From Oryzomonas sagensis (lineage in GTDB: Bacteria > Desulfobacterota > Desulfuromonadia > Geobacterales > Pseudopelobacteraceae): 50,000 nt of DNA. How positions within the stretch are numbered: position 1 is the first letter of the stretch; every line of letters begins with the position of its first letter. Below, in pieces: positions 24,569 through 31,812 of this stretch. The notes under the pieces were generated by a model. It searched no databases. It was given only the letters and a program-made list of their open reading frames with translations, and had not been told where the DNA came from. The DNA is taken from positions 1 to 50,000 of the forward strand of contig NZ_VZRA01000001.1 of NCBI RefSeq assembly GCF_008802355.1. Direction: 5' to 3'. A program made the position numbers and the translations under genes.

Positions 24569-27500
24569 TCATCGTGCATTCCACCGTCGTTTCAACTCTA
24601 TCCACCGGCTGTCATTCAACAAAGCAGGCTCAGCTTCTACAATTTCTGGAAGAACCTCGCCAATGCCATACGGCCATTTTGTTGCATTATCAGGCAAAAC
24701 GGCCCACAAAAGAGTCAAAACCTTTTCCGGATACTTTTGGACGATCTCATTTTTTGTCCCTCTAAGATGAGGGAGAATAAAGCCTTCCTGCTCAATTTTG
24801 GTGAGCAACGGCAAGATTGAGTCAACGACAACAGGGAAAACGATTTCACTTGAAAAGGTCAGATCACAAAGCTTCGCGGACATTTTTGGGCTCTTAACCT
24901 GCTTCTGACGCGGCCACACCTCAGTGAAGAATACGGAAAGGTTTGCTTTCCATGCACCAACTTTCTCATCAATAGCCCATCTCTCTAAATGCCAAACTAT
25001 TTGCCCCCGGAACTCGTCGTCTGCGTTGAGTAAGATATCGCGCATTTCCTCATTTGTAACAAGGCGTTTTGTCCCCTTTTTACACATCCTCCCCCACCCG
25101 GACAAAAGAATCGCCGACAAAACATTCACCTCTCGTCGCCCGGAGACATGTTTCTGTACGGGAAGATCTAATAGCCAAGGTTTCAAGCGAAAGAAAAGTT
25201 TTTCTGTCGGATGCTTAGCGCCCCAGAAGAAACCATCCCAAAACGCTTCTTGATTTTCGTCTTTTTTGCCGAGAGCAGAGAGCAGATTCTTGTCGGTCCA
25301 AGATGGATCGTAATAAAAGAACCAATTCAGGTTAAAGGCAAAAATTACCAATGCATATCGCCGATGGTCATCCGGTAAGCCCAGCAAATCCTCAACATGG
25401 GAAAGCCACGAAACAGGAAATCCTTTCCCAGCTTTCAAACCTTCTTTCTGTGGATCATTCATTAGTCCTTGTGCCAATTTCCCAACCGGAGAGTTCAACG
25501 CTTCCGTTACCCATTCTGGTTCCTTACTGCCACGAACCAGAGCAGTTTTGGAAATTTCTGTATCCAATTGTAATGCTGAAATCACCTTTTCCCAAATACG
25601 ATCAAATTGCTCACGATAGGCAGTGATCAAATTTCTACTAACCTTCGACAACCAGTCAGATACCGGATGAATGACAGTTGTAATCGCTTGAATCGGCATA
25701 CCGGTAACTCTCTGGGCAATTACTGATGAAAATCTTGGTTTATCCTTCTCCCTTACTTGAGAGTAGAGAAACGTCTGCCAAGCCCATCCCGGCCACTCAC
25801 CCCGCTTAGCCGCAAATTTTAATGCCGACAGAGCACGGACAGGACGTTCACTAGCCAAACCGGCAAAAGGGTCTTTATTTATCATTCGCTCAATTTCTCG
25901 TCCGCTAAGTTCTCTGGCTTTGTCGAGAATTCCGCACAACGGCTCACCAAGAAGCTCTGAATATTCAGTATCAGTTCCAACAAAGCCTCCTCTACTTTCT
26001 CTGGAAGACGCGGCCGTAGCAGCATACTGATGCTTCCATTCAGGAGCCAGCCTTTGAAGTTTATCCGTTACTTTCTGGACATCGAAACTAAAGTTACATC
26101 CCTTTTCCTTCAGCCAATGGATGAGGTTCAAAGAGTTCCATGCTCTATGTTCAAAATACTTATCATCTTCTTCATTTTCGTATTTTGATCTTCCAGCAAC
26201 TAGCCGCTTTTCTATCTTTTTTCTGATCGATTGAGGGAAATCGTTCCAGCGGTTGTATAGGACCAATAGAAGGTCCCTTTGATGGTGGCCATCCCAAAAG
26301 ACCTGGTCATTCAAACTACAAAGCAATTGACCTCCTTCCGTAGCGGTTAACAATTCCTTTCTGCCTGCTACCCATATCCTCAATTGTGCAAAAACTTTGT
26401 CGTCTTCCCACCATGATTGGAACTCCTTTTTTGCAGCAGCAGAATCAAATACCACCAACCTCTTGAACAACTCCCAAAATTTAAAAAATAGCCTCGCAAT
26501 CCCAAAATCCCGATCCGAAGACTCGCCTTCCAAATCTGCGTCTGGTTCTATCGGGGGAAGGCTGAGATACTCGTAGCTATCCAGTTCTTTTTCAAGATTT
26601 AAGGCTAATTCCAGATTTTTTCTAAATTCCCGAACGGCGTCCACTAGATATTTATCCGGTATATTTGTGCGCTCGTGCAGTGTGGGATATTGAACATCTA
26701 GACTTGCCATATCATTAATGCAAATTCCTTCCTGAGGTTCCGGTGGTTTTGGCCCCCGGTGATAAGGCCATCTTAGGCTTAGGTAAGGACGATAAATCCC
26801 GGCGAGTTCTCTGACGGCGGCACTTGACCAACCGTCAAGTTTTATCGACGCTTGTAGCAGAAACCATTGATGGTAACTGTCGTTCTTTCGCATTTTCCAG
26901 GCTGTAAAAATGAATCGCCAAGCTCTGCGGATTGTTGGAGAAGGCGCCTTCTCAATTTCCTGAAGAATTTGCATCTGAATGCCTGGGTAAATACCGATCT
27001 GATGAGAAGCCCACCAGACAGCAGCCGGCTGGTTGGATACCATGCATATCCAGTGTCCGAGACATGACAATCTTGCCGGAAGCGCGGGGACATTAACTGA
27101 CAAATGCCCCATCAAAGCCGCATAATTGCCGATTTGAAGATTGAGGAGATCGAGAGGCGTGGGGGCAAAGCAGTTCCATGCATCTGCTGGTACTTCTCTC
27201 TTTGCGTAAAAATTTGGGGGGGGAATTTTCGCCGGGACCTGATCGCATTCCAAACCGTACACATCAAAGGGATCAAAAAATGGACCTCGTTCAAGATAAC
27301 TGCCAAGATGATTGGGTTTGAGATAACGTATGGCCGGATCGAATACACAGAGCCACTCAGCAGGTGGGGGGGGATTTGAACCGGCAAACTTCCTTGCTCC
27401 TTCCAGTGAGGAAACCAGATGGGCTACCTGTCCCCGTTCATGCGGTTGAAGCTTTTCCGGCCCTTGCCGCGCCATATCGATAATTTTTTCGCACCAAAAA

Positions 27501-28387
27501 TCGGGGTTTACTGCTCTTACCGCCCATGCCGCCAGAGTATCCCATAATGATTGATGTGCTTCGGTGTTGTCATAGGCTATTGGAACAACTCCCTTGTGGC
27601 CCCATCTGGCTTCTGCATCGTTTTGGCTACCAACCTGAAAGGCATACATCTTTTGCAATGGATTTGACCGTTTATTAAGTGCTTCGAGAAGGTAGTGAAC
27701 CGGAGGGTCGTCAGCAGCGTAACCGACAAATACAACAACATATTTTTCCAGAATTGATCTAATGAACTGAGTGGCCCAACCATCAGCAAGATAGGCATCA
27801 CCGAATTCAGAGCTCGACAGGACAAAACCGTCGCCGCTCGCGCCTTGATAGTCATTATCCACATGACCGTGCAAATGGATAATGCCTGCAAACTCTTCAG
27901 GACGGTTTGGGTCTGGTATTCGGGGATTTCTGTGCTTGGGAAGGGAATTGTCACATGACTCGAAAAGGAGATCGAAGTTAGTTGTGACAAGCCTGATTTT
28001 ACCTTCGGGAGATCTGGCCAAATCAAGCATGATCCGATGTGCGGAAAGATCTGCATTCGGACTAGGTTTGAGGGCAGCGGCAACCTTTGCTTCGATGTCT
28101 CGGGTGAGGAATTCCCGTTCCAGAAGACCGAAAACCCTGTCGGCAGAAATCAAGCCGGGAATTTTGGTTTTAATTTCCAAAGCCTTTGCTTCATCGATCA
28201 GCTTCCGTACAGGATCATCAGCAGTCACACCAAGAGCTTCGACGACCCTTTCAGCCAATCCAAAGAAATCGGAGAGCCCTGCACGGGCATATGAGACGCC
28301 TGCACCGCAAAAGAAAATTACTCTCCCCTCGTCTCTAGCGATCAGCAATTCATCTGGTATTGATGGACCGTCTGCGAGGAAGCGCAT
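24569..28387 (-). CDS. Large SIR2-domain protein, candidate anti-phage NADase (defence-associated sirtuin-like)
   Basis: This 1272-residue protein has an N-terminal prokaryotic SIR2 domain (about 1-290). It shows the NAD loop FFCGAGVSYARAG (residues 25-37), TTNFD with catalytic-type Asn137, HLHGHV with His173, and FVGYAADDPPVHYLLEAL. The remaining 980 residues form a long region rich in Trp and predicted helix that I do not recognise; no Walker A or B motif is visible, so it is not a STAND NTPase. Size, architecture and the Asn/His positions resemble defence-associated sirtuins such as DSR2, which deplete NAD when they sense phage proteins. The gene is visibly richer in A+T than its neighbours. 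The ATG at 28387 is chosen over a TTG at 28417. A 39-codon ORF lies 39 bases upstream. Confidence 0.82.
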   Translation of the reverse strand: MRFLADGPSIPDELLIARDEGRVIFFCGAGVSYARAGLSDFFGLAERVVEALGVTADDPVRKLIDEAKALEIKTKIPGLISADRVFGLLEREFLTRDIEAKVAAALKPSPNADLSAHRIMLDLARSPEGKIRLVTTNFDLLFESCDNSLPKHRNPRIPDPNRPEEFAGIIHLHGHVDNDYQGASGDGFVLSSSEFGDAYLADGWATQFIRSILEKYVVVFVGYAADDPPVHYLLEALNKRSNPLQKMYAFQVGSQNDAEARWGHKGVVPIAYDNTEAHQSLWDTLAAWAVRAVNPDFWCEKIIDMARQGPEKLQPHERGQVAHLVSSLEGARKFAGSNPPPPAEWLCVFDPAIRYLKPNHLGSYLERGPFFDPFDVYGLECDQVPAKIPPPNFYAKREVPADAWNCFAPTPLDLLNLQIGNYAALMGHLSVNVPALPARLSCLGHWICMVSNQPAAVWWASHQIGIYPGIQMQILQEIEKAPSPTIRRAWRFIFTAWKMRKNDSYHQWFLLQASIKLDGWSSAAVRELAGIYRPYLSLRWPYHRGPKPPEPQEGICINDMASLDVQYPTLHERTNIPDKYLVDAVREFRKNLELALNLEKELDSYEYLSLPPIEPDADLEGESSDRDFGIARLFFKFWELFKRLVVFDSAAAKKEFQSWWEDDKVFAQLRIWVAGRKELLTATEGGQLLCSLNDQVFWDGHHQRDLLLVLYNRWNDFPQSIRKKIEKRLVAGRSKYENEEDDKYFEHRAWNSLNLIHWLKEKGCNFSFDVQKVTDKLQRLAPEWKHQYAATAASSRESRGGFVGTDTEYSELLGEPLCGILDKARELSGREIERMINKDPFAGLASERPVRALSALKFAAKRGEWPGWAWQTFLYSQVREKDKPRFSSVIAQRVTGMPIQAITTVIHPVSDWLSKVSRNLITAYREQFDRIWEKVISALQLDTEISKTALVRGSKEPEWVTEALNSPVGKLAQGLMNDPQKEGLKAGKGFPVSWLSHVEDLLGLPDDHRRYALVIFAFNLNWFFYYDPSWTDKNLLSALGKKDENQEAFWDGFFWGAKHPTEKLFFRLKPWLLDLPVQKHVSGRREVNVLSAILLSGWGRMCKKGTKRLVTNEEMRDILLNADDEFRGQIVWHLERWAIDEKVGAWKANLSVFFTEVWPRQKQVKSPKMSAKLCDLTFSSEIVFPVVVDSILPLLTKIEQEGFILPHLRGTKNEIVQKYPEKVLTLLWAVLPDNATKWPYGIGEVLPEIVEAEPALLNDSRWIELKRRWNAR

Positions 28388-28426
28388 ATATCTAAGTCTC
28401 CGAGGGTATACCCACAAGGGTCAGGT

Positions 28427-28546
28427 CTACAGAACACAGATTTTAAGCAGTTCCTTAATTTTTTCAACACGTTCTACAAGCTTTTCATTCTTATCCATCG
28501 TACCCGGAAACATGCGTGCCGCTTCAGTGATTGCCGATTCACTCAC
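28427..28546 (-). CDS. 39-residue hypothetical ORF directly upstream of the SIR2 gene
   Basis: A GTG at 28546 with GGAG six bases before it opens a 39-codon frame ending 39 bases before the SIR2 ATG. The product starts VSESAITEAARMFPGTMDK and continues with a charged, probably helical second half (KLVERVEKIKELLKI). I recognise no family. The good ribosome site, same strand and close spacing suggest the first gene of a two-gene operon. It could be a regulator, an antitoxin-like partner or a translational leader; none of these is shown. Confidence 0.5.
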   Translation of the reverse strand: MSESAITEAARMFPGTMDKNEKLVERVEKIKELLKICVL

Positions 28547-28587
28547 CTTCTACTCCACACAAAAATGAATTTCAATGTAAATTCAAG

Positions 28588-28616
28588 GTGTTAAAAAAAT
28601 TAACACGCTGGATCAA
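28588..28616 (-). promoter_or_regulatory. Candidate SIR2-operon promoter overlapped by a perfect palindrome
   Basis: Minus-strand TTGATC (28611-28616), a 17-base spacer and TAACAC (28588-28593) could form a weak promoter. The perfect palindrome GTGTTAA-N5-TTAACAC (28588-28606) covers the -10 and most of the spacer, the usual place for a repressor operator. Confidence 0.45.
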
Positions 28617-28642
28617 TTTGCTTATCCTCCTGTTTTCACATT

Positions 28643-28677
28643 AAAAAAGGCGCTTGGAACATGTCCAGGCGCCTTTG
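28643..28677 (-). terminator. Rho-independent terminator of the cbi transporter operon
   Basis: Minus-strand AAAGGCGCCT and AAGCGCCTTT arms form a stem with a short loop and are followed by TTTTTTAATG. It lies about 57 bases past the cbiO stop and insulates the SIR2 operon from it. Confidence 0.85.
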
Positions 28678-28733
28678 CTTGCGTCATTTTGATACAAAAA
28701 TTTTACGACAAGGGGAGTGTGGGTCCTGTTGCC

Positions 28734-29489
28734 TTACCCTCTGGTGCCGCAAACCGGGCAACCTTGCATTGAGAGTGGTTTTTCCAGCCGGCATTCGGCC
28801 AAGAGGGCCGCGTCGGCGAAAATGTCGCGGGTCGGGCCGTCGGCCTTGACCTCCCCCTCATGGAGCACAATGGTCCGCTCGCAGAGATCAAGGACCATGT
28901 CCAGGTCGTGACTGGTGAAGATTCTGGTATGGCGGAACTCCCTGAGCAGTCCCATCAACTGGCGCCGGGCAAAGGGATCGAGCCCGTTGGTCGGTTCGTC
29001 CATGACCAGGATGTCGGGCGACATGGACAACACCGTTGCGATCGCCACCCGTTTCTTTTCGCCACCCGACAGCCGGTATGGCGGTTTTCCCTGCAAATGC
29101 GCCGCCCCGACCTTCGCCAGGGCCGCCCGCACACGCTCATCCACCTCCCCGGCAGGCAGGCCGAGATTGAGCGGACCAAAGGCAACGTCGTCGTAGACCG
29201 TGGGCATGAACAACTGGTCGTCGGGATTCTGGAAGACCATGCCCACCGTGCGCCGGATATCCGGCAGGGTTTCCCGGGTGAGGGGAAAATCGCCGATACG
29301 AATCTCGCCCGCCGTCGGCGTCAGATACCCGTTGAAATGCTGCAACAGGGTGGACTTGCCCGCACCGTTGGCGCCGATGACCGCCACCGACTCCCCATGG
29401 GTGATGCGCAATGAAATATTCCGCAGGGCCAACGTCCCGTCGGGATAGGTATGGTGCAGCCCTTTTACTTCAACAATGTGATGACTCAT
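28734..29489 (-). CDS. cbiO: ECF-type cobalt/nickel transporter ATPase CbiO
   Basis: This 251-residue ABC ATPase powers uptake of Co2+ or Ni2+ with CbiM and CbiQ. Walker A is GANGAGKST, the Q-loop lies in GMVFQNPDDQLFMPTVYDDVAFG (ECF-type), the signature is RLSGGEKKRVAIA, Walker B is ILVMDEPTNGLD and the switch His is in TSHDLDMVLD. The C-terminus carries an unusual CPVCG motif (MQGCPVCGTRG) that could bind metal or iron-sulfur. The start is the ATG at 29489, overlapping the cbiQ stop by four bases (ATGA). A longer open frame upstream is only overlap with cbiQ. Confidence 0.9.
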   Translation of the reverse strand: MSHHIVEVKGLHHTYPDGTLALRNISLRITHGESVAVIGANGAGKSTLLQHFNGYLTPTAGEIRIGDFPLTRETLPDIRRTVGMVFQNPDDQLFMPTVYDDVAFGPLNLGLPAGEVDERVRAALAKVGAAHLQGKPPYRLSGGEKKRVAIATVLSMSPDILVMDEPTNGLDPFARRQLMGLLREFRHTRIFTSHDLDMVLDLCERTIVLHEGEVKADGPTRDIFADAALLAECRLEKPLSMQGCPVCGTRG

Positions 29490-30295
29490 AGTATTCCCGT
29501 TACGAGCGACCCGAGCAGATGGGCCACCGGTACCAATCTCGCGGTAATGAAGAACAGGCTCCAGCCCAGGACGAACGCCGTCTCCCTGATGCCGAAACAG
29601 AACTGCCGGCGGGTGTGAAACGCGCCGGAAAACCCTCGCGCCAGCATGGCCATATGGATGCGCTCCGCCCGCATCCAGGTCCTGAGCAGCAGATGGCCGA
29701 TCATGGAGCCATAGACCCTGATGCCCCGCCCCCGGCCCCCGAAGGTCCGCAGCTCCCGCGCCCGGGACACCTGCGCCCCCTCTTCCGTCAACACGAAGAT
29801 ATAACGATAGAGAAAAAGCAGTTGCACGGCAAAGGGCTGGGGCATACCCATACGCTCCAAAGCGGCACAGATGGCGGGAAAGCCGGTTACGGCCACCAGA
29901 ACCAGGGCCGAACTGACCGTGAGAACGGCCCGCACCACGATGGATGCAAAGGAGACCCACCCTCCCGAGATGCCCAGCGCTCCCACATGCAGCACCACCT
30001 GCCGGTCCAGCAAGGGATTGAACATGCCGACCATGACGGCGAACGGGATGATGACGGCGATCTTCTTCGCCAGGTACAGGGCCGGGATGTCGGCGAGCGT
30101 CACCATGAATACCGGGAACAGGAAAAAGGGGAGCAGCGCCGCCAGTTCGTATTTGCCGCATGAAACGACACAGACGACGAAGACGAGCGTCACCACGACC
30201 TTTGCCCGCGGGTCGAGGCGATGGATGCCCGTATCACCGGCAGCCAGTCGGTCCAGATTTTTAAAGTCCAGCAGTGTGCCGTCGATACTGCACAT
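29486..30295 (-). CDS. cbiQ: ECF-type cobalt/nickel transporter transmembrane protein CbiQ
   Basis: This 269-residue membrane scaffold (EcfT type) has about five to six helices. It carries the typical cytoplasmic coupling motifs with a small-Ala-Arg-Gly pattern: SRARELRTFGGRGRG and AMLARGFSGAF. These helices dock on the ATPase. The N-terminus includes DPRAKVVVTLVFVV, a common CbiQ opening. ATG 30295 follows GGGAG by about seven bases. An intrinsic-terminator-like hairpin sits between cbiM and this start (30310-30335). It overlaps cbiO by four bases. Confidence 0.9.
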   Translation of the reverse strand: MCSIDGTLLDFKNLDRLAAGDTGIHRLDPRAKVVVTLVFVVCVVSCGKYELAALLPFFLFPVFMVTLADIPALYLAKKIAVIIPFAVMVGMFNPLLDRQVVLHVGALGISGGWVSFASIVVRAVLTVSSALVLVAVTGFPAICAALERMGMPQPFAVQLLFLYRYIFVLTEEGAQVSRARELRTFGGRGRGIRVYGSMIGHLLLRTWMRAERIHMAMLARGFSGAFHTRRQFCFGIRETAFVLGWSLFFITARLVPVAHLLGSLVTGIL

Positions 30296-30309
30296 CGATC
30301 ATCTCCCGC

Positions 30310-30335
30310 AAAAAAAGGAGAGCTGCACGCTCTCC
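30310..30335 (-). terminator. Intercistronic terminator/attenuator between cbiM and cbiQ
   Basis: Minus-strand GGAGAGC-GTGCA-GCTCTCC is followed by TTTTTTTG, 41 bases past the cbiM stop and just ahead of the cbiQ ribosome site. It has full intrinsic-terminator form but lies within an apparent operon, so it probably reduces cbiQO expression relative to cbiM. Confidence 0.8.
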
Positions 30336-30375
30336 CCGCTCATCATTGTCCGAATCCCGCCCCGGACGAGAGGAT

Positions 30376-31392
30376 TCAGGCCGTCGGGCGCCGTCGCTTC
30401 AACAGGAACCCGCTCAAAAAGACGATAGCCAGGGTCAGCACGCCGCCGACAACCCCCGAAAGGCTGGTGCCGAGGCTGTCGGTTGCGTTACGCCCTCCCC
30501 TGTTGCCGTCTTTTTTGAATCCATAGTCGGGCAGGAAAGCGGTTTTCTTCTGGAGGGCGGTCATGGCGGCATGCAGCCCCTGTTCGGTCCCCGGCAACGC
30601 CTCCGCTCCCGTGACCTTGGCGATGGCCCATTCGAGGCCATCGGGATTCTTCGAGGCAAACCCGGAGAGGACGCCCCCGGTCAGGATGGCCGCCGCGAAA
30701 ACGGCAACAAGCACCGCGCGAAACGGGCGCCGGCCCAAGGGACGTGCGCCCATGGCTCCCGGAATAATCTCCGGCCGGGCCGCATGGACAAAGGTCACGA
30801 TCGCAACCGTTACAATCCCTTCCACCACACCGATGGCCAGGTGGATGGGCTGCATCAGCAGCGCAAAGGTCGAAAACGGCAGGGCCGAGATCCCGGAGAA
30901 GACGGTTTCCAGCACCACGCACAAGGGACCCAACTGCAAGCCGATAACGGCCGAGATCATGGTAGCCGCCACGAGGCGCTTCCGGCCCGGTGCAGAGCCG
31001 GCGACCCTTGTATAGACCAGGGGGTACACCAGGAAGGCGGGGATAAACCCCATGTTGAATATATTACAGCCCAAGGCCAGCAAACCGCCGTCGGCAAAGA
31101 AGAGCGCCTGGACCATGAGGACCGACGAAATGGTGAGAAAGGCCGCAGAGGGACCAAGCAGCATCGCCAGAAGGAGTCCTCCCCCCAGGTGGCCGCTGGA
31201 CCCGGTGGCCGGAATGGTGAAGTTGATCATCTGGGCGGCAAAAAGAAACGCCCCCAGCACGCCCATGAGCGGCACCTTGCGGTCATCCAGCTCCTTGCGC
31301 ACCTTGGCGGAACTGTAGGCAATCGCCCCAGCGGAAACCGCCCACATCGTACCCCCGACCGCCGGGGATAACAGTGCGTCTGCCATGTGCAT
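30376..31392 (-). CDS. cbiM: Cobalt/nickel substrate-binding membrane protein CbiM fused to a CbiN/NikN-like (PDGLE) domain
   Basis: This 338-residue protein gives the transporter its metal specificity. It starts MHMADALLSP, where His2 next to the free N-terminus is the usual Co/Ni ligand. The CbiM region with six to seven helices (GSSGHLGGGLLLAMLLGPSAAFL, ALGCNIFNMGFIPAF) runs to about residue 210. A second region contains SKNPDGLEWAIAKVTG, the PDGLE motif of CbiN/NikN, plus a final helix with a basic tail. The fusion explains why no separate cbiN is present. ATG 31392 follows GGAGG by seven bases. Co2+ versus Ni2+ cannot be told from sequence. Confidence 0.92.
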   Translation of the reverse strand: MHMADALLSPAVGGTMWAVSAGAIAYSSAKVRKELDDRKVPLMGVLGAFLFAAQMINFTIPATGSSGHLGGGLLLAMLLGPSAAFLTISSVLMVQALFFADGGLLALGCNIFNMGFIPAFLVYPLVYTRVAGSAPGRKRLVAATMISAVIGLQLGPLCVVLETVFSGISALPFSTFALLMQPIHLAIGVVEGIVTVAIVTFVHAARPEIIPGAMGARPLGRRPFRAVLVAVFAAAILTGGVLSGFASKNPDGLEWAIAKVTGAEALPGTEQGLHAAMTALQKKTAFLPDYGFKKDGNRGGRNATDSLGTSLSGVVGGVLTLAIVFLSGFLLKRRRPTA

Positions 31393-31407
31393 GGCACGTC
31401 CTCCGTG

Positions 31408-31446
31408 TTACGAAATCATATTTGTGTAGCACGGCAAATATACGAT
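31408..31446. promoter_or_regulatory. Imperfect inverted repeat upstream of cbiM
   Basis: AATCATATTTG and CAAATATACGATT face each other across a short spacer, 15-54 bases upstream of cbiM. This could be an operator for a metal-responsive regulator. It does not match the NikR pattern that I know, and no cobalamin riboswitch is recognisable. Confidence 0.35.
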
Positions 31447-31519
31447 TACCAAAGAGGAGGTGTCAACAAAAAAACAGCCCCATTTTCCCTCCCGTTGTGG
31501 CTGAATCAGTGCAACAAAC

Positions 31520-31549
31520 TTGACTCATCGGGAGCAAATCTGCTATTTG
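31520..31549 (+). promoter_or_regulatory. Candidate promoter of the kor operon
   Basis: TTGACT (31520-31525), an 18-base spacer and TATTTG (31544-31549) end 33 bases before the korD ATG. Confidence 0.5.
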
Positions 31550-31582
31550 TATAAATTCGACCCAACAAAAAGGAATCTCATC

Positions 31583-31798
31583 ATGTCGTATACACACATC
31601 ACCATTGACGAGGCGCGCTGCAAGGGATGCGGACTCTGCACCATCGCCTGCCCGCAAAAGCTGGTCACACTGAGCGATACCCCCAACAGCCACGGGTTCA
31701 CCGTTGCGCTCTTTTCCGACTCGGGGAAGTGCACCGGCTGCGCGCTGTGCGCCGAGATGTGCCCAGATGTGGCCATCATGGTTTTCAAAGAGAAATAG
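31583..31798 (+). CDS. korD: 2-oxoacid:ferredoxin oxidoreductase, ferredoxin-like delta subunit
   Basis: This 71-residue protein has two complete [4Fe-4S] motifs, CKGCGLCTIACP and CTGCALCAEMCP. It passes electrons between the catalytic subunits and free ferredoxin. Order D-A-B-C with the next three genes is typical of four-subunit 2-oxoglutarate (KOR) enzymes. The ATG at 31583 (MSYTHITIDEARC) follows AAGGAA; an earlier start at 31520 would overlap the promoter. Confidence 0.9.
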   Translation: MSYTHITIDEARCKGCGLCTIACPQKLVTLSDTPNSHGFTVALFSDSGKCTGCALCAEMCPDVAIMVFKEK

Positions 31799-31812
31799 AT
31801 ACGGAGGCACGG

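Noticed and set aside
27882-28568. 228-codon plus-strand frame opposite the start of the SIR2 gene.
   Set aside because: It is antisense to the SIR2 domain, with Ser/Arg-rich low-quality sequence and no ribosome site.
24464-28640. Direct repeats or attachment sites flanking the SIR2 insert.
   Set aside because: No convincing repeated sequence was found at the two edges, and there is no integrase or transposase nearby.
31393-31520. Cobalamin or NiCo riboswitch ahead of cbiM.
   Set aside because: The leader is short, and I could not find the conserved B12 box or the NiCo four-way junction motifs.
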